Below, in pieces: positions 55,130 to 64,000 of a stretch of 64,000 nucleotides of DNA (position 1 is its first letter; each line of letters starts with the position of its first letter). A model generated the notes under the pieces. It made no database searches. It was not told the DNA's origin and saw only the letters and a program-made list of their open reading frames with translations. The DNA is taken from positions 34,375,119 through 34,439,118 of the forward strand of contig OZ020593.1 of the NCBI GenBank assembly GCA_963971535.1, given 5' to 3'. The position numbers and the translations under genes are program-made. Origin of the DNA: Notolepis coatsorum. Its lineage: Eukaryota > Chordata > Actinopteri > Aulopiformes > Paralepididae.

Positions 55130-56260
55130 CTACCCGACCAAAGGACGGGAAGCAGGAAAGGCCACAGACCCCAGAACCGCCTGGGAGACAGAACCCCCGG
55201 TCATGTCCATGAGGTAAAACCTTACAAAGGGGCCCGGTGAGGACCATGAAGCTGCAGCACAGATGTCCTCCACCGAAGCCCCACCCAGGAGAGCGGCAGA
55301 GGCAGCCACCCCACGAGTGGAGTGCGCCCTGACGCCCCCCAGGGGGATCCTGCCCAGCCAACGTGTAGCAGAGGGTAATACCCTCGCACAACCAACGGGA
55401 CAGGCGCTGCTTCGACAGTGCCTTACCAGCACGAGCCCCACCGTAACAGACAAAAAGCTGGTCGGTAACCCTGAAGTCCTGAGTACGGCTGAGATAAATC
55501 CCCAAAGCACGGACTGGACATGACAGGTGAAGGCCCGCATCTAACTCACTAGTGTGAGGAGGAGGACGAAAAGCCTGAACCACAATATCCCGGGAGCGGA
55601 AGGAACTCCGGATATTCTTAGGCACGAAAGCAGGATTAGGTCGCAGAGTGGCACCGCAATCAGTCCGAAAAAACAGGCACTCTGGACGTACCGAGAGAGC
55701 ACAGAGCTCACCCACGCGTTTAGCGGAAGTGACAGCCAGTAGGAACGCGGTCTTGAAAGACAGCTGTCCCAACGGCGCCTGCTCGAGCGGCTCAAACGGG
55801 GCCAAGGACAACCGACCGAGGACCAATTGAAGATCCCAAGTCGGAGCCAAGGAGCGTTGCACCGGCTTAACGCGTCGAGCGCCAAGCAGGAAACGCTTCA
55901 CAAGAGGGTGGCTGAACAAAACAGTCCCCTCAAAACGCTCATGATAGGAGGATATAGCTGCCGCATATACCCTCACTGTCGAAGCCGACAGCCTACCAAG
56001 AAGAGACTGGAGATAACCCAGAACAGCATCCAGGGGGCAGGAGACTGGGTCCCAGCCCCCCCCCATACACCACTCTTGGAACGCACGCCACCTGCCTGCG
56101 TAAACCGCGACAGTGGAGGGAGCATGCGCACACCGGATGGTATCAACCACCGCGGGATCCATCCTCTCCAGACTCACCCTCCCACCAGCCACACCACCAG
56201 GCGTTGACCCAACACCGGAGGCTGGAAAAGCACTCCGTTGTGCTGCGAGAGGGCCGTCGC
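55130..56260 (-). pseudogene. DIRS tyrosine recombinase
   Basis: The N-terminal SAM-like DNA-binding part (from about 56170) has SRMDPAVVDTIRCAHAPST-type sequence (first residues approximate) and YLQSLLGRLSASTVRVYAAA. The catalytic domain has SAKRVGELCALSV (first Arg, about 55710), RAHSTRGVAAS (His-x-x-Arg, about 55315) and FVRFYLMDM (catalytic Tyr, about 55215). A one-base shift in the C6/G5 stretch at 55335-55346 separates the first part from the HxxR and Tyr part. It would integrate circular DNA copies, explaining the lack of TSD. All catalytic residues are present across the two frames. Confidence 0.85.
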
Positions 56261-57000
56261 TGACCACGGAATGACCCAAGGAGGAGCGACCAGAAGCTGG
56301 ATTAAGACCGGGAACCACACTGACGTGCCCCGGTCCGGCGCGACCAGGATCACCGTCCTGCGCTCCCTCCGTATCCGCTCCAACAGCTGACTCAACAGCT
56401 GTACAGGAGGGAAGGCGTACAGAAGACCGGGCGGCCACGGAAAGGTCGAGAAGGCATCCACCCCCAAGGGGGGATGATCCGCTCGACTGAGCGAGAACCA
56501 CAAGGGGCTCTTGTGAGAACGTCGGCACGCAAACAGATCTACCGAGGCCTCCCCAAACCGATCCCAGATCTGTCTGACTATGTCGGGGCGGAGTTCCCAC
56601 TCGTCGCGACGAGGACCGCCCCGAGACATTATATCCGCCGCCACATTTTCCGTACCAGGAACGTGGAGCGCCCGCAGACTGCGCAGCCTGCGGGATGCCC
56701 ATAGCAACAGTTCGCGCGCCACCCGGAGCAGGCGGGCGGAACGAGTCCCACCCTGCCTGTTGATATACGCCGCCGCCGTCACATTGTCCGTCCTGACCAA
56801 AACGTGTTTGCCTACCACCAGGTGGCCGAGCCGTTTGAGGACCAGGAGGACCGCCTTCAACTCCAACACATTGATATGCAGGACAGCGGGAGGAGCGGTC
56901 ATCAAACTTGTGGACACACACTCACCCCCTGAACACCCCTCCAGCACACGCTGAGGAGTTGTTCCGCAGCCAGACAAGCAAGGCCTGAGGACCCCATGGG
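56174..57000 (-). pseudogene. DIRS RNase H
   Basis: Within the long frame 56174-58348: LHINVLELKAVLLVLKRLG (acidic residue), LVRTDNVTAAAYINRQGG (Asp), ALHVPGTENVAADIMSRGG (Asp near the end). Then WDRFGEASVDLFACRRSHKS and VDAFSTFPWP, the characteristic DIRS RNase H C-terminal module. It overlaps the tyrosine recombinase frame, as usual in the family. RT should precede it in the same frame but is absent. Confidence 0.85.
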
Positions 57001-57249
57001 CTCCTACACGCCGAAGCCCTGCAGTGATATTGCTATCACTCAAATCACGCTCGCCTCTCCTTTGCAGACCACTGCTGGTTTGACGGGAGTGGGAGGCAAC
57101 AGCGCGATACCCCGCCTGGCGAGGGCGAAGCCGGGGTAATCCCTGCTGAGCATTCAACAGAAGAGGCACCGAGTCCCCCTGCTGACCACTGGAGCTAGTG
57201 GCAGCTGTAACACCAGGTTCCACCCACCCACAACCTGCGGTGTAGGAAC

Positions 57250-58658
57250 CACGCGACGACGGAACATTCTCACGGACAGACCCAGGCTCAGCCATCAACT
57301 GGGTTTCAGCCCCTGTCTCCATGAGAAGCGAAGAATGGGGCCGCATACGCTTCAATGAAGGTTCGCGGCCCGCAGCCAAAAGAAAACGCTCAGAGCCCCG
57401 CTTCTGGGGGTACCAGAGAGAGGATTGAACGGGGAGCAGGCTGCTCGCGGCAAAATGACGACGGGTTGGTTTACCAAACCCCAAATCACCCAAAATGGCC
57501 GATCCCTCGGCCGCCAAGACTGTCGGCCTTGTGATACCCTGTCGATTCTCCAACCAGGGCACCACTGGCGGGGGAAACATGGCCGCCTGTCGAGGATCTC
57601 GCCACAGTCGTTGACGAGACCGTGCTCCCACCCCTGGCTGCACAGCGTGAGGCGGTGTAGGACCCGGATCAATAACCGCCTGCGCCTCCACAGAACGCCC
57701 AAAAAGACTATCTGTGGAAAAAGGAGTCATGAGGAGAGAAAACCTATCCTCTTCCCCAAGAGGAGACTGCTCCAACCAAACATGCCTAACAACCAAAGTC
57801 GATAGCATCCGAATCCTCCCCGCAGTTATAGCTTGCGACTGAGTCAAGATCTCTATAACACCACAAACATGAATCACGTTCATAGTGTCGGTTGGACCCA
57901 AAGACCTACAACCCGACGCCATCTTGGATAGGAAAGTAGCCAGCTGAGCCAAAACACTGGCCGCCGCTAAATGCCATCCTGCAGCAGTATACCACTCATT
58001 CGTCCATACTGCCACCCTCCGAGCCGACATGCTATCAAGCAACGGCCGGGCGGAACGTCGTTCATCCCCGCCTGGGCACAAAAAAGAAGCTACCTGGCTA
58101 CTTAGCCAAGGTACCCCCGGCCTGCACCCCGTCGTCAGCCCCTTCACCCGCAAAAAAGGTAAATAGAGCTCAGCGAACCCCCCCCACATCCACCACCGAC
58201 TGACCTTCATCAATGAAGCTGGCAAGAGGAGGGAAAAGCGGAATCCCGCGGCGGGGATTATTAGACATTCCAGCGTCAACATCAGCGTCAGCAGAAAAAA
58301 CAGCAGTAGCATTAGCGTTAACAGCATGTTCCAGGATCGCCAGGACATCGCCCACTACAGTGAAACGATCGCCAAGCCGCCCCGGCCCTGGTGCCGAAAC
58401 ATACTCCACAGCACGACCAACACCGACATTGATGCCTACTGACACAGACCTCACCTTTGTACAAGCCGACCCGTTAGCCAAACCTTGTACGCTGCCCCTC
58501 GGTCCGTCGCCGTCAGCCGAGGAACCACCAGCACAGGTCTCATGTGTCGCCGAAACAAGCTCTGGAGAATCCAGGGAAAAACAACTCTCCGGTAAGCCCT
58601 CAACATTACGAATCTTCCTTAATCTTTTCATTCCGCTAGTCTCGTATGGTGCACGCAT
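57250..58658 (-). pseudogene. DIRS gag, frameshifted
   Basis: ATG at 58658 opens MRAPYETSGMKRLRKIRNVE, open to 58170. The downstream frame (in the ORF 56174-58348) continues from about 58175 with AAASVLAQLATFLSKMASG and VVRHVWLEQSPLGEEDRF, then PFSTDSLFGRSVEAQAVI, the LFG motif of DIRS Gag. The shift falls in eight C on the plus strand (58178-58185). The role would be RNA packaging. Confidence 0.65.
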
Positions 58659-58682
58659 CCATTACGCTGGGACGAAAATAGA

Positions 58683-58844
58683 GGAAGGGTGTTTCATGAC
58701 CAGAGTCATGGTTATATGGGCTGTGCCACCATAAGGGGCGGGGCCCCATACAGGTGGGGTGCATGTAATTTGTTCGTGGGAGATACATTAGGTATCCCAG
58801 GAGATGGGAGGTATCTCGTAAGGAAAGCAAATACGTTATATAAC
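58683..58844 (-). repeat. DIRS right inverted terminal repeat
   Basis: Inverse of the left repeat, ending TACGTTATATAAC. Missing 16 bp relative to the internal complementary region after CGTAAGG. Confidence 0.85.
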
Positions 58845-58845
58845 C

Positions 58846-58905
58846 GTCTGTAGTGGTAGTGAATGGGGTTAACCTTCTGTATTGTGGTAGTGAAAGGGTT
58901 AAAAG
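58846..58905. repeat. Inverted copy of the left-flank repeat
   Basis: Reads as the reverse complement of the 54390-54547 units (GTCTGTAGTGGTAGTGAA, TTGTGGTAGTGAAAGGGTTAA). About two units. Confidence 0.75.
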
Positions 58906-59033
58906 CCCAACAGGAATTTTCTCTCATTGATCCACATTAGCCTACAGTACTCTTATTGAAAAGGATATAAAACTATTCATTCCAAGATGAGTTCATTTTT
59001 AGTTCGTTTTTCACATTAGGATGAGATCTCAGT

Positions 59034-59436
59034 TTATGAGCCTAGAAAGGGTTCCTATTCACAGAATGGCTTTCTGTCTACAGCCTGCCGGCTGTGGAAC
59101 TCTCTGCCCAGGGCCATCCAAAACTCCCCCACTATTGCTGTCTTCAAGAGGGGTGTGAAGCGACATCTGCAACAATAGGTTGCAGAGGGTGCTTGGCCAC
59201 CACTATTGAAGAACAGGAACATGACATGCTGTAATGAGGCTCTTAGAAAATTGTGTTGTCTATTTTATCTACTTGTTGTATCTATTTTATCTTAACTCTT
59301 TCTTTGTGATTTATTGTATTTTTCTTGGGACCATGTTGGAAACAAGTCGACAGACTTTCACATGTTATCCTTGTACCCCTTGTTTTTATACTATTGTATA
59401 AATTGTATGTACTAAATAAAAATCAAATAAAATCAA
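59034..59436 (+). mobile_element. LINE 3' end fragment
   Basis: About 59040-59178 translates to NGFLSTACRLWNSLPRAIQN and SPTIAVFKRGVKRHLQQ with a stop, the C-terminus of an L2/CR1-clade ORF. A 3' UTR follows, ending in ATCAAATAAAATCAAATC repeats. 5'-truncated. Confidence 0.7.
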
Positions 59437-59565
59437 ATCATCCAACATCCCAATAGGCCACCCTGTTTATGCTTTGATTATATGGCAGTTTTAAAATAGA
59501 CAATAATAAAAAAGAGTAAAATAGTATAGACAGAGTAAGATAGCAATAGTGCAGTGTTTTGCAGA
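59437..59565 (+). other. Sequence before the Rex1-like ORF
   Basis: 129 bp between the LINE tail and the Rex1-like start codon. It may include the Rex1-like 5' UTR; no boundary or TSD found. Confidence 0.4.
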
Positions 59566-61158
59566 ATGGCGCTGCTCCGACCGGCTGCCTTTCTGTTCGC
59601 TCCGTCGAGACTGTGCTTACTTTTGTTAATATTTATAGTTTTAAGAGTTTTGTCTGTACCAACAGTAGGTGCATTTAATGTGTATGACCGTCAGTCACTT
59701 ATAGACATCGGATTACGGGAAACTTACCGATTGGATTACTCACTGGATCAGCTTTCCGAACCGCAACAATGGCCTGTGGAGATTCTCAGGAAAATGGGAC
59801 CAGATCCCGACCCCAGGAACAAAGGAACCAGACGGCGTGGGAAGAGAGCTGGGATCCGTAACAGGCTGAGATCCAGACGACACCGAACGCCACTACCCAG
59901 TATATTGCTAGCCAATGTACAATCAATTGACAATAAACTGGACGATATCTGAGCAAGGATTCAATACCAAAGAGACGTTAGAGACTGCAACGTTCTCTGC
60001 TTCACCGAGACGTGGTTGACGCCGGACGTCCCAGACCACGCCATACAACCGGCCGACCACTTCTTCATCCACCGCAAGGACAGATCAGCAGAGTCCGGCA
60101 AACAATGTGGAGGAGGTATCGCCTTCATGTTTAACAACAATTGGAGCGATCCAACTAACGTGAAGGAATTATCGAACCACTGCTGCCCAGACCTGGAATA
60201 TATAACCATCAAGTGTCGTCCTTTCTTCCTCCCGAGGGAGTTAACGGCGATCGTCCTGATCGGAGTGTATATTCCACCGCAAGCCAGTAACAACGTCGCG
60301 CTCTCCAGACTCCACAACGAGGTAAATAGAATACAAGCGGCGAACGTTAACGCCGCCATTTTAGTGGTGGGTGATTTCAATAGCGCCAATCTGAGAAAGG
60401 TATTACCTGACTTCTATCAGCATGTGACTTGCAACACCAGAGGCGGTAACATCCTAGATCACTGTTACACGCAATTTAAGGGTGGCTACAAGGCTCATTC
60501 TGATAGTGGCTTTGGTAAATCAGATCACGCGTCCATTTTCCTTTCACCAAAGTACAAACAGAGAATCAAAAGCACTCCTGTAGTCTTGCGAGAGGTGCAG
60601 AAATGGGATTTGACGTCAGAAGAGACGCTCCAGGCTGCGTTTGACTGCACAGACTGGAACGTGTTCCGCGACACAGATAACATTAATGTCTACACGGAGA
60701 CAGTGCTGGACTATGTTTGTACTTTGGTGGAAGAAACAATCCCCACTACCAAAATGAGAGTTTACCCAAATCCAAAACCCTGGGTAGACAAATCCGTCCG
60801 TGAAGCTCTGAGAGAGCGCACCAAAGCATACAACGACGGCCTAGTGGCAGGCAACATGAATGACCACAAGGTGGCGCGATACAACGTAAGGAGGACAGTG
60901 ACAGAGGCCAAACGGCGCTACAGGGATAAAATTGAACTCCAGTTTGAACAAGCTGACTCTAGAGCTATGTGGCAGGGGCTCAAAACGATGACAGACTACA
61001 AAGGCGCCTCCCTCAAACTGAACAGTGACATCTCCTTAGCAAATGACCTCAATACCTTCTATGCGAGGTTTGATGCTGGTAATAACAACACCAGCCCACA
61101 AGCCACGGCAATGGGGGGGGGGGGTCTGCTGCTGATGGAGACTCAGTGTTCAGGGTAA
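59566..61158 (+). pseudogene. Rex1-like ORF, N-terminus and endonuclease
   Basis: ATG at 59566 (MALLRPAAFLF) with a hydrophobic stretch at residues about 15-35 (LCLLLLIFIVLRVLSV), then a basic region (RRGKRAGIRNRLRSRRHR) before the endonuclease. TGA at 59950-59952 interrupts the domain just after LLANVQSIDNKL. The same frame continues with LCFTETWLTPDVPDH, AAILVVGDFNSANLR and FGKSDHASIFLSP, the Glu, Asp and SDH signatures. The frame runs out at 61158, after the 12-G run at 61113. The stop has CpG-decay-like context (Arg codon to TGA possible), unproven. Confidence 0.85.
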
Positions 61159-62540
61159 CAGAGCATGAGGTGAGGCGGACCTTTAAAAAAGTGAATATCA
61201 GGAAGGCAGCAGGTCCGGACGGCATCCCCGGCCGCGTCCTAAAAGTCTGTGCCGACCAACTAGCCCCGGTATTCACTGACATATTTAACCTGTCCTTAGA
61301 ACAGGCTGTCATCCCCACCTGCCTGAAGAAGTCCACTATTATCCCTGTACCCAAAAAATCCAAGCCTGCTTGCCTCAACGACTACCGCCCTGTAGCTCTC
61401 ACCTCCATAGCCATGAAGTGCTTTGAGAAGCTAGTAAAGGGCTACATCTGCTCCTCCCTCCCCATCAACATGGACCCCCTGCAATTTGCATACCGCCCCA
61501 ACAGGTCCACGGAGGACGCCATAGCCCATGTGCTGCACACAGCAGCATCACACCTGGACAAGAGGCAGGGGAACTATGTGATAATGCTATTCATCGACTA
61601 CAGCTCGGCATTCAATACCATAGTCCCCTCCATACTCATAGCCAAGCTCAGGGACCTGGGCTTGAACTATGACCTCTGCCAGTGGGTCCTGGACTTCCTG
61701 ACGGGCAGACCCCAGGTGGTGAGAGCAGGCAACTGCACCTCCTCATCCATCACCCTCAACATAGGGGCCCCCCAGGGCTGTGTTCTGAGTCCCCTCCTCT
61801 ACTCCCTGTACACACACGACTGTGTGGCTCAGCGGAGTAGCAATACAATCATAAAATTTGCTGACGACACAGTGGTGGTGGGCCTGATCTCTGCCAACGA
61901 CGAGAGGGCCTACCTGGAAGAGGTCAAGGTCCTGGCGGGATGGTGCCAGGAAAACAGCCTCTCCCTGAACGTCAGCAAAACAAAGGAGATGATTGTGGAC
62001 TTTAGGAGGTCGGGGGTCAAGGACTACAGCCCCCTCAGCATCGACGGGGCACCGGTTGAGAGAGTCAACAGCTTTAAGTACCTCGGAGCCTACATATCCG
62101 AGGACTTGACATGGACCACACACATTGACAGTGTTGTGAAGAAGGCACGACAACGCCTCTACTTCCTCAGGCGCCTAAGGAAGTTCCAAGTCAGTCAGAA
62201 GATCCTTAAGAACTTCTACTCATGTACAATAGAGAGCATCCTGACTGGCAACATCACCTCCTGGTTTGGGAATAGCACTGCACAAGACCGAAGCAGACTA
62301 CAAAGAGTGACACGTTCAGCCGAACGCACAATTGGAGGGGGGCTCCCCACCCTCCAGAACATTTACAACAAGCGTTGCAGGGGCAAGGCTAAGAGAATCA
62401 TTAAAGACTCCAGTCACCCGAACAACTGCCTCTTTGAACTGCTGCGGTCAGGCAAGCGATACCGGAGTCTCAAGGCGAGCACAGAAAGACTCAGAAGAAG
62501 CTTCTATCCCCAGGCCATCAGGCTGCTAAACGAACAATGA
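61125..62540 (+). pseudogene. Rex1-like ORF, reverse transcriptase
   Basis: After the G run: [20 protein letters not shown], then [20 protein letters not shown] (RT block 2), [15 protein letters not shown] with the first catalytic Asp, [20 protein letters not shown], and [13 protein letters not shown] with the Asp pair. The C-terminal segment after RT has [17 protein letters not shown] and [13 protein letters not shown]. It ends AIRLLNEQ and TGA at 62538-62540. All catalytic motifs are intact. Together with the upstream part it is the complete enzyme except for one stop and one frameshift. Confidence 0.92.
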
Positions 62541-63000
62541 ACACTACACAACAACAACCATCAAACGCACATAGCACACACATCCACACGCACACACTCA
62601 CTTTAAACAAACACACTGTAGCACCCACCCCACACACTTTATATTTATTGATGAAGGATTGCACTACAACTCGTACACCTTACTGTAAATTGTACCTAAA
62701 TTGTACCTCATCCCATTTCTGCTTTGCACTATATAGTACTGTACATTAGTACACTGCATAGTATTGTATATTATATGGTAACTCAGTTACGTCTATTCTG
62801 CATCGAACATTGTACATATGTCTATACTGAACACTGTGACCTCATTTTCTACTTTTCTACTTCTAAATTACATGCTATACTATGTTATTTGATACTATCT
62901 TGTCTAGCACAGTCTCTGGAGCGTAACAGTAAGAAGCATTTTGTATGAAAGTATTCTGTACTTCTGTATGACAACTATTAAAGAAACTTGAGAAACTTGA

Positions 63001-63494
63001 AAAAGGAATAAAACATTTCTGAATTACTGTTTAACCTCTTAACACTTGAGTGCCACGCGTATCGCTTATCTTTACCGCTAAAATGTCAGCTTTATAGTTG
63101 TTTCTGCGGTCGTTTCACTATGTTTGCGAAGCTGTGTGTGTATTCTGTATTATAGCTGTGGAGACATGGTGTGGCTCATTTTGACAAACATTACTTGTAG
63201 TGCAACATTAATAGCTGGTTTTCCACACGCTGTAGTTTGTAGTTTATTACACGCTAAACATCGCGCATTTCCAAGATAATCCAGTCTTTTTTCATAGATT
63301 GTGAGATAAAACGCATTATGTGCAATAAGCCCAAACCGTTCTGGTTGATCCCCTGAAACCCCAAATACTCCCAAATCAAATGGTATATGACATTTGGGGG
63401 GGTCGTTTTAACTCAAAACTGTGATCGTGTTTGCCGAGTATGTTTTCCGTCTGGTGAAACACAGAACTGTGATCGTTAGAAAAACACGTTTCAT
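63001..63494. other. Unassigned DNA
   Basis: No gene or element recognised between the Rex1-like tail and the last SINE. Confidence 0.5.
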
Positions 63495-63845
63495 GCGCGG
63501 CTGGGTGGCGTAGCAGAGATTGCGCTCGTCACCAATGCAAGAGACTCCGGTATCGAATCCCAGTCTCAGCATTGCCTTCGGCTTGGGCCGGCCGTCCTAC
63601 TGGCTCATTTGGCAGAGTCAGCGGGTGGAAGTCGATGGGTGGGGATTGGACGTTGTGGACAGCGACCCCTACAGGTCGGTTGGGAGACGCCTGCACAGCA
63701 GAGACAGGAAGTGGCGAGGGTAGTGTGAGCCTCCATTGCGTTACACCTCGCCAATGAGAGTCCGTGCTGGCAGGCGGAAATATGTGACAGGCTGCCTCCT
63801 TGTGTGCCGGAGGGAAATTGAGATGGGAGAACATTTTTAAATAAG
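63495..63845 (+). mobile_element. SINE family A-related copy
   Basis: tRNA head with A box (GGGTGGCGTAGCAGAG) and B box-like GGTATCGAATCCC, the central block GACAGCGACCCCTACAGGTC shared with the other family A copies, and a 3' part with TTGAGATGGGAGAACATTTT. More diverged than 40937 and 45754. TSD not identified. Confidence 0.75.
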
Positions 63846-64000
63846 GACAAAAAAGTGAAAAGATTAAATAAAAAATAGACATAGAATGTACCTTACCTTA
63901 GCCAGAAGGTATTCCAAGAAGAATAATTCCAAGTGATCACATCGCCATCGCGATTACCAGTGTGTCAATGTGAATATCTGTTCCAGCAGGAAGAGGGGCC
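63846..64000. other. Unassigned window end
   Basis: 155 bp without a recognisable feature. Confidence 0.4.

Larger units (their letters stand above)
54548..58844 (-). mobile_element. DIRS-type tyrosine-recombinase retrotransposon lacking RT
   Basis: Minus-strand element with inverted terminal repeats 54548-about 54750 and about 58683-58844, an internal complementary region at 54801-54904, gag, RNase H and tyrosine recombinase. No LTRs or integrase, as expected for DIRS. Between gag-like sequence ending about 57250 and RNase H starting about 56960 there is no room for an RT domain (no YIDD-type motif found), so RT has been deleted. Confidence 0.88.
59566..63000 (+). mobile_element. Near full-length Rex1/Babar-like LINE
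   Basis: The longest copy of the family also at 11863 and 18615: N-terminal region, AP endonuclease, RT, 3' UTR and AAACTTG terminal repeats. One in-frame TGA (59950-59952) and one frameshift at a 12-G run (61113-61124) interrupt an otherwise continuous coding region. No flanking TSD recognised. Confidence 0.88.

Noticed and set aside
55541..55885. Second protein in the DIRS recombinase region
   Set aside because: Alternative frame of the recombinase coding sequence without motifs.

Overview
This is a eukaryotic, almost certainly ray-finned fish (teleost-type) genomic window made almost entirely of transposable elements and satellites. I recognise no host protein-coding gene, rRNA, genuine tRNA gene or CRISPR array. 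The fish assignment rests on the mixture of families in 64 kb: Rex1/Babar-like and L2 LINEs, a vertebrate-type BEL/Pao element, a Ty1/copia element, a DIRS element, a Gypsy element with a SCAN-like capsid, hAT and pogo/Tigger DNA transposons, and tRNA-headed SINEs with L2-like tails. The species cannot be named from sequence alone.

Layout. 1-11740: a DNA-transposon end, a SINE inserted in a SINE (2303-3062), a hAT element holding a solo LTR (3170-5003), a small MITE (5446-5795), an L2 tail and long unannotatable DNA. 11741-13558: a 23-bp minisatellite split by a 5'-truncated Rex1-like LINE. 13811-29640: an old LINE 3' region carrying two minus-strand LTR retrotransposons, a decayed copia (13961-20334, TSD AAAGA, itself hit by two LINEs) and a very young BEL/Pao (20381-29529, TSD AATAT, 1399-bp LTRs differing at only about 3 positions). 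31191-32939: a 49-bp minisatellite of about 36 copies. 33044-33970: a hAT-like element. 35182-39898: a Tigger element with a gag-protease-only Gypsy inside. 39901-41510: a palindromic array and a MITE, each carrying a SINE. 43239-44759: a second copy of the 33044 hAT family, with exact 8-bp TSD. 45243-50575: a LINE remnant containing a SINE containing a near-complete L2 whose 5' end is a tandem array of 215-bp monomers. 50612-51446: a TTAA-flanked MITE. 51800-52640: a second 49-bp minisatellite. 52987-54289: a SINE split by a hAT. 54548-58844: a DIRS element with inverted terminal repeats and internal complementary region but no reverse transcriptase. 59566-63000: a near full-length Rex1-like LINE. 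63495-63845: a last SINE.

How the parts work together. The coding sequences are self-propagation machinery: endonuclease plus reverse transcriptase in the LINEs, gag-protease-RT-RNase H-integrase in BEL, RNase H and tyrosine recombinase in DIRS. SINE tails resemble the L2 3' end, which suggests L2-type machinery moves them. Several breaks in otherwise intact ORFs fall in homopolymers (L2 C9, Rex1-like G12, DIRS C8 and a C6/G5 stretch), so some may be assembly errors rather than true lesions. The most interesting items are the L2 with repeated 5' monomers, the RT-less DIRS with its structural signals intact, the gag-only Gypsy copy, and the insertion stack at 13.8-29.6 kb. All names come from motif recognition; no database search was possible.
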